Of a stretch of DNA of 64,000 nucleotides, positions 17,742-28,064 are shown in pieces. The notes under the pieces are model-generated. The model made no database searches. It had not been told where the DNA came from and worked only from the letters and a program-made list of their open reading frames with translations. The position numbers and the translations under genes were made by a program. Source of the DNA: Trebonia sp963785645 (GTDB taxonomy: Bacteria; Actinomycetota; Actinomycetes; Streptosporangiales; Streptosporangiaceae). Location of the stretch: positions 310,001 to 374,000 of the forward strand of contig CAWAWG010000005.1 of the NCBI GenBank assembly GCA_963785645.1. Reading direction: 5' to 3'. Within the stretch, counting starts at the first letter, position 1, and each line of letters begins with the position of its first letter.

Positions 17742-19151
17742 TTATCCGTCAAGCTGGCAGGCAGCGCAGGGAGTACAGCCTTCCTCCTGGCCTGCGGGAT
17801 CGTCAGCTTCTGGACGTCGCCCTCGGGCATGAAGCGGATGAGGACGCAGTCCGGCTGGTGGTACCTGGGCACGCCACGGACCACGGCCACCAGCGCGAGG
17901 TCCGTTCCTGACCCGGCTGGCGGTTCGCCGGCGGTTCTCCGCTTGCCGCGTCGGTCTCGCCGGCGGCCTCGGCCCCCTGGCCGGGGGCGCCGGCGCCTGC
18001 CTCGGCGTCAGGATCCCCGTGGCTGGAAACGCCGCTCTTCGGCGGACGCGGCGTCGTCGGCGTCAGCCTCCGCCGCCGGGCCCGCGGACTCGCTGGCCGT
18101 GATGTCCGGCAGTCAGGTTAGATCCTGCGTCCAGCGGCGGCACTTCCCGAGTCGCCGGTGCTGTCGTCGCCGGACGGCCCGGCCAGCACGGGGGCAGCCA
18201 CGGTTGCGGCCGCGGGCTGCGCTGCACTCGTCGTCGCCGGCGTCCGGGTGACCGGCTCCGCCTGGGGCGCGCCTCCGGCACCGGGCGCTCGTCTTCCGGC
18301 CGGGCCGCCGCGGCGTCGGCCTCGCCGGTCTCGTCGGTTTCGTCTTCGTAGCCAGGAGTAGCGAGTCGGCCAGTCGTCGTCTTCCGCGCCGGAGGTCGAC
18401 GGTGTCGGCCGGCTTGGCTCCGGCTGGGTTGCCCAGCCGGTCGAACCAGCTGGGCGGAGTCGATCCCGATCCGGAGCCCGGCTCGGCGGCACGGCGCGTC
18501 GGCCGGGAGCGGGTCGGCTGAAACCGTTCTGGCCACGACCGGGAAGAGGGCGGCGCGGCCCAGGACCTGGGCACTGCCGGAGCAGGCCGGGTATCGGCGC
18601 CGGTAGCGCCCAGGCCGTCGGCCGCTCCGCCCGGCGCCGGGTCCTGCCACGCGGGCTGCCGCACGGGCGCCCGCACGAGTCGCGCTGGGCCGCTGGCGGC
18701 CATGGTTCGCGGGCCGGGCTCTCCCACGGCGGCACCGGACTCGCTGCCCGGCCCCGCCCCGACTGCGGTGACCGGGCGCGTCGCGGAAAGGTCCGCACCA
18801 GCCGGCGACGGGGCCGCCTGGGCGGTTGCCCCGAAGGCAGCCGGCGTAGCCGACGGCCGCTCCCGGGAACGGGAGCGGCGGTGTCACCTGCGCTGCCGAC
18901 TGGACCCTGGTCTTGACCTTCACCGCTGCGGGCCGACGGACCAGGGCCAGCGCCCGCACCAGCGGGCGCGAGTCCCCTGTCCTCCCCGAAAAGCTCGTCT
19001 CGCGCTTGAGCACCACCCCGATGGCGAGTGCCACCAGCGCGACGGCGCTCACCACGATCGCGATGTAGACGAGCAGCAGCTCGCTGGTGGCAATGCCGCC
19101 GATCAGCACCCCGATGGCGACCGCGACCAGCGCGGCGCTGAACCGGATCAC
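17742..19151 (-). CDS. Two-helix membrane protein with acidic linker and Cys/His tail
   Basis: GTG 19151 follows a GAGGAG ribosome site. Two transmembrane helices at about residues 2-22 (IRFSAALVAVAIGVLIGGIA) and 26-47 (LLLVYIAIVVSAVALVALAI) form a hairpin. A long Pro/Arg/acidic low-complexity linker follows, broken by at least four frameshifts (about 18870, 18720, 18350, 18000). The C-terminal domain reads VVRGVPRYHQPDCVLIRFMP, then EGDVQKLTIPQAR, and after a shift near 17785 GCTPCAACQLDG. The YHxxxC...PCxxC pattern suggests zinc binding; that is inference. It sits between ileS and wag31, so a role in polar growth is possible. Function unknown. Confidence 0.6.
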
Positions 19152-19202
19152 CTGTTATCTCCTCGTGTCCGGGCGCGCGCCGGAGTGCTGCCTACCGCGC
19201 GG

Positions 19203-20044
19203 TCAGCGGCCGTCCGGACGGAAGCCGCCGACGTGCTCGGGAACCGCGTACTGAGCCGCCGTAGGCGCCGGGCCCGTCGCACCGCACGCGCAGCGCGGAC
19301 TGGCCGAGGCCCACCGGGAGCTGCGGCGGGGTCGGCTGCGGCGCCGGTGGCATCGCGGGGAACGTGCCGCTGTCGGTGACGCCGGCCTCAAGGTCGCGGA
19401 GCTGGCCCTCCAGGTACGCCTTGAGCCTGCTGCGGTACTCGCGCTCGAACGCGCGCAGGTCGTCGACCCGGCGCTCAAGCTCCTCGCGCTGGGTGACCAG
19501 CGAACCCATCGCCTGGCGGTGCCGCTCCTGGGCGTCCCGCTCCAGGGACTCGGCGCGGGCCCGGGCGTCACCAGTGATCTGCTCCGCCTGGCGGCGGGCC
19601 TTGGTGAGCACCTCGTCGGCCTCGCGGCGCGCCCGGCCGAGCGTCTCGTCCGCCTCGCGGCGGGCGTCGGCGATCGCCTGGTCGGCGGTCTGCTGGGCAA
19701 GCGAGAGCACGCGGGCCGCCGTGTCCATGTTGTCCTCGGCGTGGTACAGGCCGGTCCTCATCATGGGCTCGGGGCGCCGCATCGGCTGCTCCATGCGGCG
19801 GCTCGGGCGCCATCATGTCCGGCTTCGGGTCCGACAGCGGCGAGCTCAGCGCCATGGCTGGCTTCCCTCCGCCGCGCAGGACCTCGGCCAGCTTCGCCCG
19901 GAGCTCTTCGTTCTCCTGGATCAACCGGTCAAGTTCAGCCTCAACCTCGTCGAGGAAGGCGTCAACCTCTTCCTCGTCGTAGCCGGGCCGGAGCCTGGTC
20001 GTACTGAACTGCTTGTTCCGCACATCCGCGGGCGTCAGCGGCAT
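19203..20044 (-). CDS. wag31: Polar growth protein DivIVA/Wag31
   Basis: Coiled-coil scaffold that marks cell poles and recruits the elongation machinery. The conserved N-terminal membrane-binding domain reads LTPADVRNKQFSTTRLRPGY and DEEEVDAFLDEVEAELDRLI. After a +1 shift near 19797 comes MMRTGLYHAEDNMDTAARVL and a long coiled coil rich in Ala, Arg and Glu (ADARREADETLGRARREADE). A second shift near 19255 restores the end AQYAVPEHVGGFRPDGR. Length about 280 residues, normal for mycelial actinomycetes. ATG 20044 has GAGGAG seven bases upstream. It is the last gene of the ftsZ-sepF-yggT-wag31 order. Confidence 0.92.
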
Positions 20045-20144
20045 CTTGTCTCCTCGGCGCGCTTGGCTGTGTTCCTCAGCACCGTGTCTTCACTTGAAGC
20101 ACCGTTGTTCCTCAGCACCGTACCTGATCAGCACGGTACATGGT

Positions 20145-20433
20145 TCAAAGTCGCGGCACAGCCACCTCCAGCAAAATCAGTACCACGATGAACAGGACCA
20201 TGAAGCTAAGGTCCAGGGACACTGTACCGAGCCGGAGGGGCCGGATGTAGCGACGTAGGAATTTCAGTGGCGGATCGGTCAGCGTGAAAATCGTCCCAGC
20301 GAGCAGCTTGACCAGGCGCGGCGGGTACCAGGGGCGGACGAAACACATTGATCCAGCTGAGGATCATGCACCCGATGAGCACCACCAGGTACAGCTCAAG
20401 CACGTAGGTAAGGACGACCTTTAGGATCTCCAT
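20145..20433 (-). CDS. YggT family membrane protein
   Basis: About 96 residues with two transmembrane helices: LTYVLELYLVVLIGCMILSW near the N-terminus and SFMVLFIVVLILLEVAVPRL at the end, with the family motif VRPWYPPRLVKLL-TDPPLKFLRRYI between them. A +1 base near 20343 splits the motif. YggT proteins are conserved beside sepF and wag31 and are thought to aid envelope assembly or osmotic tolerance. ATG 20433 is chosen; GTG 20436 is an alternative. Confidence 0.9.
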
Positions 20434-20514
20434 CACATCACCCGCCGAACTCTCCCCGGGCGCCCCCGTACCCCGGTGCAACCCAGCGGGGCGCCTGCCT
20501 TATCGCCGCGCCCG

Positions 20515-20996
20515 CTAGCTCTGGTTGAAGAAGCCACGCTCGGCGATGCGCGCCTTGTCCTCCGCGGTCACCTCGACGTTCGCCGGGGAGAGCAGGAAGA
20601 CCTTGTTCGTCACCTTGTCGATGGACCCGCGCAGGCCGAAGATCAGTCCCGCCGCGAAGTCGACAAGCCGCCGGGCGTCGCTGTCGACCATCTCGGTCAG
20701 GTTCATGATCACCGGGGTGCCTTCGCGGAAGTGCTCACCGATGGTCCGGGCTTCATTGTAAGTGCGCGGATGGAGTGTGGTGATCCGGGCGAGCTCCACC
20801 TGCCGGGGCGGAGCGGGCTCAAGCGGGTGCTCGGTCACGTAGCCACCGTAGTCGGCCCGACCGGCGCGGCCTCCATCGCGTCGGCCGGCTCGTCGTACTC
20901 GTCATACTCGTCGTACGCGTCGTAACCATCCTGATAGCGGCGATCGTCCTCCACGAGGCCAAGGTAGACCGCCATCTTGCGCATCGCGCTGGCCAT
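20515..20996 (-). CDS. sepF: Cell division protein SepF (FtsZ membrane anchor)
   Basis: SepF tethers FtsZ to the membrane and is essential in actinobacteria, which lack FtsA. The N-terminal amphipathic anchor is MASAMRKMAVYLGLVEDDRR, followed by an acidic Tyr/Asp-rich linker (DAYDEYDEYDEPAD). A -1 shift near 20862 joins it to DYGGYVTEHPLEP. The globular core contains RTYNEARTIGEHFREGTPVI, NLTEMVDSDARRLVDFAAGL and FGLRGSIDKVTNKVFLLSPA. Length about 159 residues. ATG 20996 has GGAGG nine bases upstream. Confidence 0.93.
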
Positions 20997-21072
20997 CCTT
21001 CAGTCCTCCGTCGTGCCACAGCCACGCGTCGCCGCGTACCGAACAGCTTTCAACTGCCTTACGCGACGGACA

Positions 21073-21858
21073 TTACAGGACCGGAAGCCTTCTATTGCCG
21101 AGCAACGCCGTACCAATTCTCAGGTGTGTCGCGCCGCCCGCGACGGCGGCTTCGAGATCGCCGCTCATGCCCGCTGAGATGACGGTGGCTGACGGATTGA
21201 CCGACCGGACGACGCCGGAGAGCCGCCGGAGCGGCGCGAACGCGGCCCTCGGGTCGGTACCGAGGGGCGCCACCGCCATCAGCCCGCCGAGCGCGAGCCC
21301 GTCCTCGGCCTCGATCGCCGCCGCGACCTCGGCGAGCGCGGCGGGCGGCACGCCGCCGCGCTTCTGCCGGAGCGTCGCGGCGAGCTCCGCCGGCATCCCG
21401 TCCCGGCCGTCCGATCGCCGCCGGCGTCGCCGCCGGGTCGAGGCTGACCTGGACCAGGCAGGTCAGGTCGCGGCCGGCGGCGCGGGCCGCCGCGCCGAGG
21501 CGCGGACCAGCCGGATCCGGTCCACGGAGTGCACGAAGTCGGCGTACCTGGCCACGCTGCGCGCCTTGTTGGTCTGCAACTGCCCGATGAAGTGCCAGGT
21601 GACTCGGCCGCCCGGCGGCGGCTACCGCGGCGGCCTTGGGCGCGGCCTCCTGGTCGCGGTTCTCGCCGAAGTCGGTCAGGCCCAGGCTGGCCAGGGCCAG
21701 CACGTCGGAGGCGGGATACGTCTTGGTGACCGCGATGAGCGTGATGCTCGGCGCGGATCCCGCCCCGCCGCCGCGCACCGGCCGCGATCCGATGCGCGAC
21801 GGCTGGTGGCGGCGACGCTGCGCGGCACTCCAGCTCGAGCCGTCGCCGGCTCGCTCAC
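21073..21858 (-). CDS. YggS/PLPBP pyridoxal-phosphate homeostasis protein
   Basis: Small PLP-binding TIM-barrel protein that balances vitamin B6 and amino-acid pools. The PLP-lysine region is ITLIAVTKTYPASDVLALAS, followed by FGENRDQEA, then WHFIGQLQTNKARSVARYAD and the end GMSGDLEAAVAGGATHLRIG. At least four shifts (about 21790, 21625, 21500, 21410) break it. The GTG start at 21858 overlaps the ftsZ stop (GTGA). In most actinobacteria a YfiH/PgeF gene separates ftsZ and yggS; here none is present. Confidence 0.88.
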
Positions 21859-23678
21859 TTGAGGAAGTCGGGGACGTCCAGGTCGTCTTCCTCTTCGAAG
21901 ACCACGGGGCGCCGGCGGCCCGCGGTCACGTCGAAGACCTTGTCCTGCTTGCCGCGCGCCCGGAGTCCTTCCAGCTCGGTCCGGTGCGCCGCTCAGGGCC
22001 ATCGGCCCGGCACCGCTCGGCACCGGTCACCGCCGCGGCCGGAGTCGTAGCCGCCGTAGCCGGGCTTGGACGCCGTACTCCTCCTCGTCATCTTCGGACA
22101 CGAACGAGACCGGGGAGGGCACGTAGCCGGAGGCGCCGTCGGCGGCAGGCTGATGGGCCGACCTCGGCCGCCGGGGCCTGACGCACCGGGGCCTGATGCA
22201 CCGGAGCCTGACGGACCGGGGCCGGCGGCACCGCGGCGGAGTGTTCGCCGCGGCGCCTGCCGGGTATCCGGCCGCTCGCGGTGCCGCCGTGCGCGAAGGC
22301 GGCGGCGACGGGGCCCACGAGCCGGCAGTGCCTGGGCCGCCGGCCGGGCTCCCGCCGCCCGGCGTCGCCGCACCGGGCGTGGGCAGTGGCTCGCCCGGGC
22401 GGCGCCGGCCATCGGCTGCTGGCCGGCGGCACCGCGCTTGGCAGCCGGGAGCGGCGACGGTGCTTGGCAGCGCGGGTGCCGGGCCGTTCCCGGTGCCGCG
22501 CCCCGCCGCCATGGTCCCGCTCCCGGCCCAAGCGGTCGCGGCGACGCTCGGCGCGTACCGCCGTCCGCTGACCCGCCCGCCGTCGTGGTACCGCCGCTCG
22601 CCGGCTTCCCGCCGCCGGATGCGCTGGTGCCGTTGGCACTGCCGCTCGACCCGGTCGACTGCGCGGACGGGGATCGGCCCCCGCCGCCGGGGCGGCGGGA
22701 CGGCCGACGCGGCGGCCGGCCGGCCCGGCCGCTGCTCGTCGAACCCGGCCGCGATCACCGTCACCCGCACCTCGTCGCCGAGCGCGTCGTCGATCACCGC
22801 GCCGAAGATGATGTTGGCGTCGACCGCCGCGGAGTTGGAGACGAGCTGCGCCGCCTCGTTGATCTCGAAGAGCCCGAGGTCGGAGCCGCCCTGGATGGAC
22901 AGCAGCACGCCGTGCGCGCCGTCGATGGAGGCCTCAAGGAGCGGCGAGGAGATCGCCATCTCCGCGGCGGCCACCGCCCGGTCGTCGCCGCGCGAGGAGC
23001 CGATGCCCATCAGCGCGGACCCGGCGCCGGACATGACGGACTTCACGTCCGCGAAGTCGAGGTTGATCAGGCCGGGCGTGGTGATCAGGTCGGTGATGCC
23101 CTGGACACCGGAAAGCAGCACCTGGTCGGCCGCCTTGAACGCGTCGAGGACGGAGACGTGGCGGTCGGAGATGGACAGCAGGCGGTCGTTCGGGATGACG
23201 ATCAGCGTGTCGACCTCGGCGCGCAGCCGCTCGATCCCGGTCTCCGCCTGGACCGCGCGGCGCTTGCCCTCGAAGCCGAACGGGCGGGTCACCACGCCGA
23301 TGGTGAGCGCGCCGAGCGAGCGGGCGACGCTGGCGACCACCGGGCGCGCCGCCGGTGCCGGTGCCGCCGCCCTCGCCCGCGGTGACGAAGACCATGTCGG
23401 CGCCCTTGAGCACCTCCTCGATCTCCTCGCGGTGGTCCTCGGCCGCCTTGCAGCCGACGTCCGGGATTCGCCCCGGCGCCAAGACCGCGGGTCAGTTCCC
23501 TGCCGACGTCGAGCTTGACGTCCGCGTCGCTCATCAGCAAGGCCTGCGCGTCGGTGTTGATCGCGATGAACTCGACGCCCTTGAGTCCCTCTTCGATCAT
23601 GCGATTGACGGCGTTAACGCCGCCCCCGCCGATTCCGACGACCTTGATGACCGCCAGATAGTTCTGCGGTGCTGCCAC
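21855..23678 (-). CDS. ftsZ: Cell division GTPase FtsZ (frameshifted; long linker)
   Basis: Tubulin homologue that polymerises into the Z-ring. The N-terminus reads QNYLAVIKVVGIGGGGVNAV. The tubulin signature GEGGGTGTGGAP is split by a +1 base near 23350; another lies near 23480 (GLGAGANP | DVGCKAAEDH). The T7 and C-terminal core regions are intact (LINLDFADVKSVMSGAGSAL and ALGDEVRVTVIAAGFD). After residue ~320 comes an unusually long linker of about 270 residues, Pro/Ala/Arg-rich in every frame, with more shifts. The conserved C-terminal peptide is DDLDVPDFLK, which binds SepF. GTG 23678 is chosen by protein alignment to the family. Confidence 0.94.
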
Positions 23679-24149
23679 GAGGAGGGTACCTTTCCGCTCG
23701 CTTGCTACCTTGCCCTGGCGGCACGCGCTCGCGGTTCTCGCTCGCACGCGCCCTGGCGCCGGCCCTGCTGGCTGCCTGACCGGCTGTGCCGCCGCCCGCA
23801 CGAGCGGCCGATGGTAACCGCCGACCGGTTGCCGCCGCTGGCCCCGTGTCTGGGCGTGGCCCGGCTGCCGCATCCCTGGCCATCGGCGGCCATCAGGATG
23901 CAGCCCGCGCTCGCCCCGCTGCTAAGCCTACGGAATTCGCGGCCATTGGTGACGGCCTGCCGCCGACACCGTAATTGCGAAACCGCAACTCGGTGGCCGT
24001 CAGGTTTCACCTTCAGGTTGAGATTTAGAGTTTTATCTTCCTTACGATTGATAGGGACAGTAGGGTGGTCAGGCAGCGTGGTCAACTAGCCACGCGGCCC
24101 ATGCCGCGTGTCGTGGCGCACCTCGCGGATAACCCGGCGTGATCAGCGG
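23679..24149 (-). promoter_or_regulatory. ftsZ promoter and long 5' leader
   Basis: A promoter with -35 TTGACC (24085-24080), a 17-bp spacer and -10 TACTGT (24062-24057) lies on the minus strand. Transcripts starting near 24050 would carry a leader of about 370 bases. Just inside it lies an AT-richer block and a near-palindrome TCACCTTCAGGTTGA (plus strand 24007-24021). No gene is seen in this 471-base gap; the leader may be regulatory. Confidence 0.65.
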
Positions 24150-25005
24150 TCACCGGGTGACGACGGTGCCGGGAGCGCTGACGTCGACGTCGCGGACCTG
24201 GCCGGCAGCAGGATGGCGAGTTCGCGGTTCTTCTGTGCGGCGTCGTCCGGGCTCCCCCACTGGACCGTCTTGCCGTCCCGCAGGCCGAGCGTCACCTGCT
24301 CGGGCCCGTCCGGCACCGCGGCCGCACTGCACCTCCGCGACCTGCCGCGCCAGCCAGGGCTGGAGCTCGGCGAGCACGTCGGCGGCGGTGGTGACGTCGG
24401 GGTTGCCGCGCAGCGCGCTGCCCGGCAGCGAGGTCGCGAGCACCGGGAGCGCGGCGGGCCTGCGTCTGCGCCCAGCGCACGATCACCCCGGACGGGTCCA
24501 CCAGGTCGTAGCCGCCGCCCGCCATCCGGACCGCCATGACGGGAACGCGCTCGGTGACCGCGATGACCAGGTGGTCCGGCCAGTCCTCCGTCACGGTGGC
24601 GGACGCCACCTGGCGGATCGCCTCCACCCGGCGCGTCACGGCCCCGGCGTCGACGCTGCAGCAGCGGCGTGCCCGGGGGAACGTCCGCCGCGGCGATCAC
24701 CTGCGCGGGCGCGAGCAGGTGGGTCCCGGTGACGGTGACCGACCGGACGACGAAGACCCGGTTGCCGAGCAGCGCCCAGCCGACCCCGGCCACGATCGCG
24801 AGCCCGGCGAGCGCGAAGAAGGCCGCGCGCCAGCGGGTCTTCGCCGTCGCCCCGGCGGGCGCGAGGCCGCGCCCGGTCCCCGGCCGGCGCCGCCGCGGCC
24901 GCCCGGGCGAGACGCTCCGGGAGCCGGGTGACGGGCTCGGCCGCCGGGGACGCACGCCGTGGCTGGAGCGGCGACTGGGGGCCTGGTCGGGCGCGCGTCG
25001 CTCAC
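24150..25005 (-). CDS. ftsQ: Divisome protein FtsQ/DivIB
   Basis: Bitopic membrane protein that links early and late divisome proteins. The N-terminal cytosolic part is Arg/Pro-rich and broken by a shift near 24870. The transmembrane helix is AAFFALAGLAIVAGVGWALL, followed by the POTRA domain NRVFVVRSVTVTGTHLLAPA and RVEAIRQVASATVTEDWPDH, LVIAVTERVPVMAVRMAGGG and YDLVDPSGVIVRWA. Shifts also lie near 24660, 24465 and 24325. It ends DVDVSAPGTVVTR. The GTG start overlaps the murC stop by four bases (GTGA at 25002-25005). Confidence 0.9.
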
Positions 25006-26546
25006 GAGCTGGCCTGCTCCCGCGACCGGGCGTCCGGTGACCGTTGCCCGGCGGCGAGATCCGCGATCTCGGCGAGCACGAGCGGCCCCATCCGGGTGAT
25101 GTCGCCCGCGCCCATGGTCAGCACCAGGTCTCCGGGCGCGGCGAGCGCGGCGACGACCTTGGGGACGTCGGCGAACTCGGCGACGTAGTGCGCCGCGCCG
25201 CCGGGCACCGCGTCCGCGACGAGCCGGCCGGTCACCCCGGGCTCCGGGTCCTCGCGCGCCGCGTAGACGTCAAGCACCACGGCCTCGTCCGCGAGCCCGA
25301 GCGCGGCGCCGAACTCGGCGGCGAAGATCCGGGTCCTGCTGTACAGGTGCGGCTGGAAGACGGCGATGACCCGCCCGTTGCCCCCGCGTGCCTGCGCGCC
25401 GCCGGCGATCTCGCGCGCGGCGCGCAGGTCGGCGGCGAGCTCGGTCGGGTGGTGGGCGTAGGTGTCGAGCACCCGGACGCCGCCCGCCTCGCCCTTCGGC
25501 TCAAGCCGCCGCGCGGCGCCCCGGTAGCGGCCGAGCGCCTCGGCCGCCGGCGCCGGCTCGATGCCGAGCTCGACGCGGCGGCGAACGCGGCGGCCGCGTT
25601 CAGCGCGTTGTGGTGGCCGGGCACGCCGAGCCGCTGCCGACAGGCTCGTCGTGCCATCACGGTTCGCCCGGTGCCGGACGCTTCCGGTCGCACCGCCAGC
25701 GCGCCTGGTGCGCTCGGATCGGCAGCGAAGCGTCGATCGTCGCATGCCGCTGCCGCTGGTCACGGCGCGTGCACCCGGTAGTCCGCGCCCGGCTGACTCG
25801 CCGAAGGTGACGACGCGCAGCCCAGGGCGCGCGCCTGGCCGGCGAGGTCCGCGGTGCCCGGGTCGTCGGCGGAGGTGACGAGCAGCCCGCCCGGCTTGAT
25901 CCTGGCGAGGAACGGCTCGAACGACGCGCGGTAGGCCTGCTCGGTCCCGTAGTTGTCCAGGTGGTCGGCCTCGATGTTGGTGACGACCGCGACGTCCGGC
26001 GCGTACATGAGGAACGACCCGTCGCTCTCGTCCGCCTCGGCCACGAAGTCGCGGCCGGGGCCGTCGGCGGCGCCCGTGCCGGTGGCCGCGAGCACGCCGC
26101 CGATCGCGTAGGCGGGGCCCGCGCCGGTCTCAAGCAGCACGGTGGTGATCATCGACGTGGTGGTCGTCTTGCCGTGCGTCCCGGTCACGGCGATGACCCG
26201 GCGGCCGGACATCAGCGACGCGAGCGCGGCCGCCCGGTGCAGCACCCGCAGGCCGCGCCGCCTGGCCTCGGCGAGCTCCGGGTTGCTGTCGCTGATGGCG
26301 CTCGAGACGACCAGCGTGTCGGCGTCGCCGACCTGGCCGGCCGCGTGGCCCGACGTGCACCCGGGCGCCGAGCGCCGCCAGCTCGTCCAGGGCCGCGGAC
26401 GCACCGGAGTCGCTGCCGGAGACCTCGGTGCCGCGGGCCAGCATGATGCGGGCGATCCCGGACATGCCCGCCCCGCCGATGCCCACGAAGTGGACCCGCC
26501 CGAGCTCGTCGAGCGGTACCGGCTCGGTGGGCGTCACCAGGCCCAT
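25002..26546 (-). CDS. murC: UDP-N-acetylmuramate--L-alanine ligase
   Basis: First of the Mur ligases: adds L-alanine to UDP-MurNAc using ATP, in the cytosol. The N-terminal UDP-binding motif is RVHFVGIGGAGMSGIARIML, the ATP loop is VTGTHGKTTTTSM, and the central domain has VVTNIEADHLDNYGTEQAYR. The C-terminal domain contains DTYAHHPTELAADLRAAREI and VFQPHLYSRTRIFAAEFG. Frameshifts lie near 26345 (+1, GHAAGQ), 25830, 25795 and in 25570-25690 (VPGHHNALNAAAAFAAA). ATG 26546 begins MGLVTPTEPVPLDELG. Its position between murG and ftsQ is as in Mycobacterium, not Streptomyces. Confidence 0.92.
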
Positions 26547-27900
26547 CGGCTACCTGCCCTGCCGGTGGCGGCCGCCGCCGGACGCGGGCTGGCCACCTGG
26601 GCGCCTGGGCGGCGGTGTTCCACCGGGCGATGGCTGCCTGGCGCTGTGCGGGGTGAACAGGCTGCCCGGGCTGCGCCGCGCGGCTGTCCGCCGGGTGCGG
26701 GCGGCTGCGCGGGCTGCCGCCGGGTGCGCCCGCGCCTGCCCCGCGGGACAGAGTCGCGCGTACGGGCGGCCTCGGCGGCCGCCGGGCGGCCTGCTCGGTG
26801 GCCACGATCTCGATGACCGCCTTCGCCAGCCAGCGGTCCGCGTCCTTGCGGCCCATCGCGGCCGCGGCCTCGGACATCCCGGCCACCTGGTCGATGTTGG
26901 TCAGCACCGGCAGCAGCGAGGTCTTGATCCAGTCCGGCGGTCAGCTCCGCGTCCTCGACGAGCAGGCCGCCGCCGCGCTGCACGATCGGCAGCGCGTTGA
27001 GCCGCTGCTCGCCGTTGCCGATGGGCAGCGGGACGTAGGCGGCGGGCAGCCCGACGGCGGTGAGCTCGGCGCAGGTCATCGCGCCCGCGCGGCACAGCGC
27101 GAAGTCCGCGGCGGCATAGGCCAGGTCCATCCGGTCCACGTAGGGCAGGGCCACGTACGGGACCGCGCCCGACTGCCTCGACGACAGCGGGCCGTCGGCC
27201 GCCTGGCTGTCGGCCAGCGTTCTTCGGCCCGGTGACGTGCAGGACCTGCACCCCGGCGCTCCTGATCGCGCCGAGCGGCGCCGGCGAGGGCCCGGTTGAG
27301 CGACTTGGCGCCCTGCGAGCCGCCGAAGACGAGCAGCACGGGCAGGTCGGGGCGGAGCCCGAAGTGCGCCCGCGCCTTGTCGCCGAGCGCGAACCGGTCG
27401 AGGTCGGCGATCTGCCGCCTGATCGGCAGCCCCAGGTACTTGGCGTTGCGCAGCTTGGTGTCCGGGTGCCCGGTGAAGACGTGCGTGGTCAGGTGGGCGC
27501 CGAGCCGGTTGGCGATGCCGGCCGACGGGTTCGCCTCGTGCACCACGATCGGGACGTTGTGCCGCTTGGCCGCCAGGTAGGCGGGCGTCGCCACGTAGCC
27601 GCCGAAGCCGACGAGCACGTCCGCCCGCAGCCGGTCAAGGATCTTCCCCGTGGCGTGCACCGCGCCGGCGAGCCGCCCGGGGACGGTGAGCAGCTGCGGC
27701 GTCACCGAGCGGGGCAGCGGCACCGCCGGGATGAGCTCAAGCTCATAGCCGCGCAGCGGCACCAGCCGGGTCTCAAGGCCGCGCTGGGTGCCGAGGCAGG
27801 TCACCTGGATGCTGCTGTCCGCCTCCCGCAGCGCGTCGGCGAGCGCAAGAGCAGGCTCGATATGACCGGCTGACCCCCCGCCAGCTAGCACCACCCTCAT
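26534..27900 (-). CDS. murG: MurG: lipid II-forming GlcNAc transferase
   Basis: Transfers GlcNAc from UDP-GlcNAc to lipid I on the inner face of the membrane. The N-terminus reads MRVVLAGGGSAGHIEPALAL; the lipid-I binding region VGFGGYVATPAYLAAKRHNV and HEANPSAGIANRLGA follows, then LLVFGGSQGAKSLNRALAG. Beyond a +1 base near 27283 come VDRMDLAYAAADFALCRAGA and TCAELTAVGLPAAYVPLPIG. A further shift near 26945 leads to the last helix MGRKDADRWLAKAVIEIVAT. An Arg/Pro/Ala-rich tail of up to 90 residues follows, so the stop (26534 or 26550) is uncertain; it overlaps or abuts murC. ATG 27900 has a GGGAG site. Confidence 0.92.
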
Positions 27901-27926
27901 CGCACACTCCCATCCCGCGCTCGCCT

Positions 27927-27994
27927 CCGTGTTTCCAGTGACACCGTGTTTCCGGTGACACCGTGTTTCCAGTGACACCGGGTCTCCGGTGATG
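27927..27994. repeat. Four 17-bp direct repeats between ftsW and murG
   Basis: Units start at 27927, 27944, 27961 and 27978. The first three read CCGTGTTTCC(A/G)GTGACA; the fourth is degenerate (CCGGGTCTCCGGTGATG). Each of the first three contains GTGACACCG across the unit junction, so a GACAC core recurs every 17 bp. They end 27 bases upstream of the murG start codon. Confidence 0.85.
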
Positions 27995-28064
27995 ACAGTG
28001 CACCCGAAGGCGGTGTCCTCACCGTCCGCTCGGCCGAGACATACCCGCGCGCTCAGCTCGTGCG

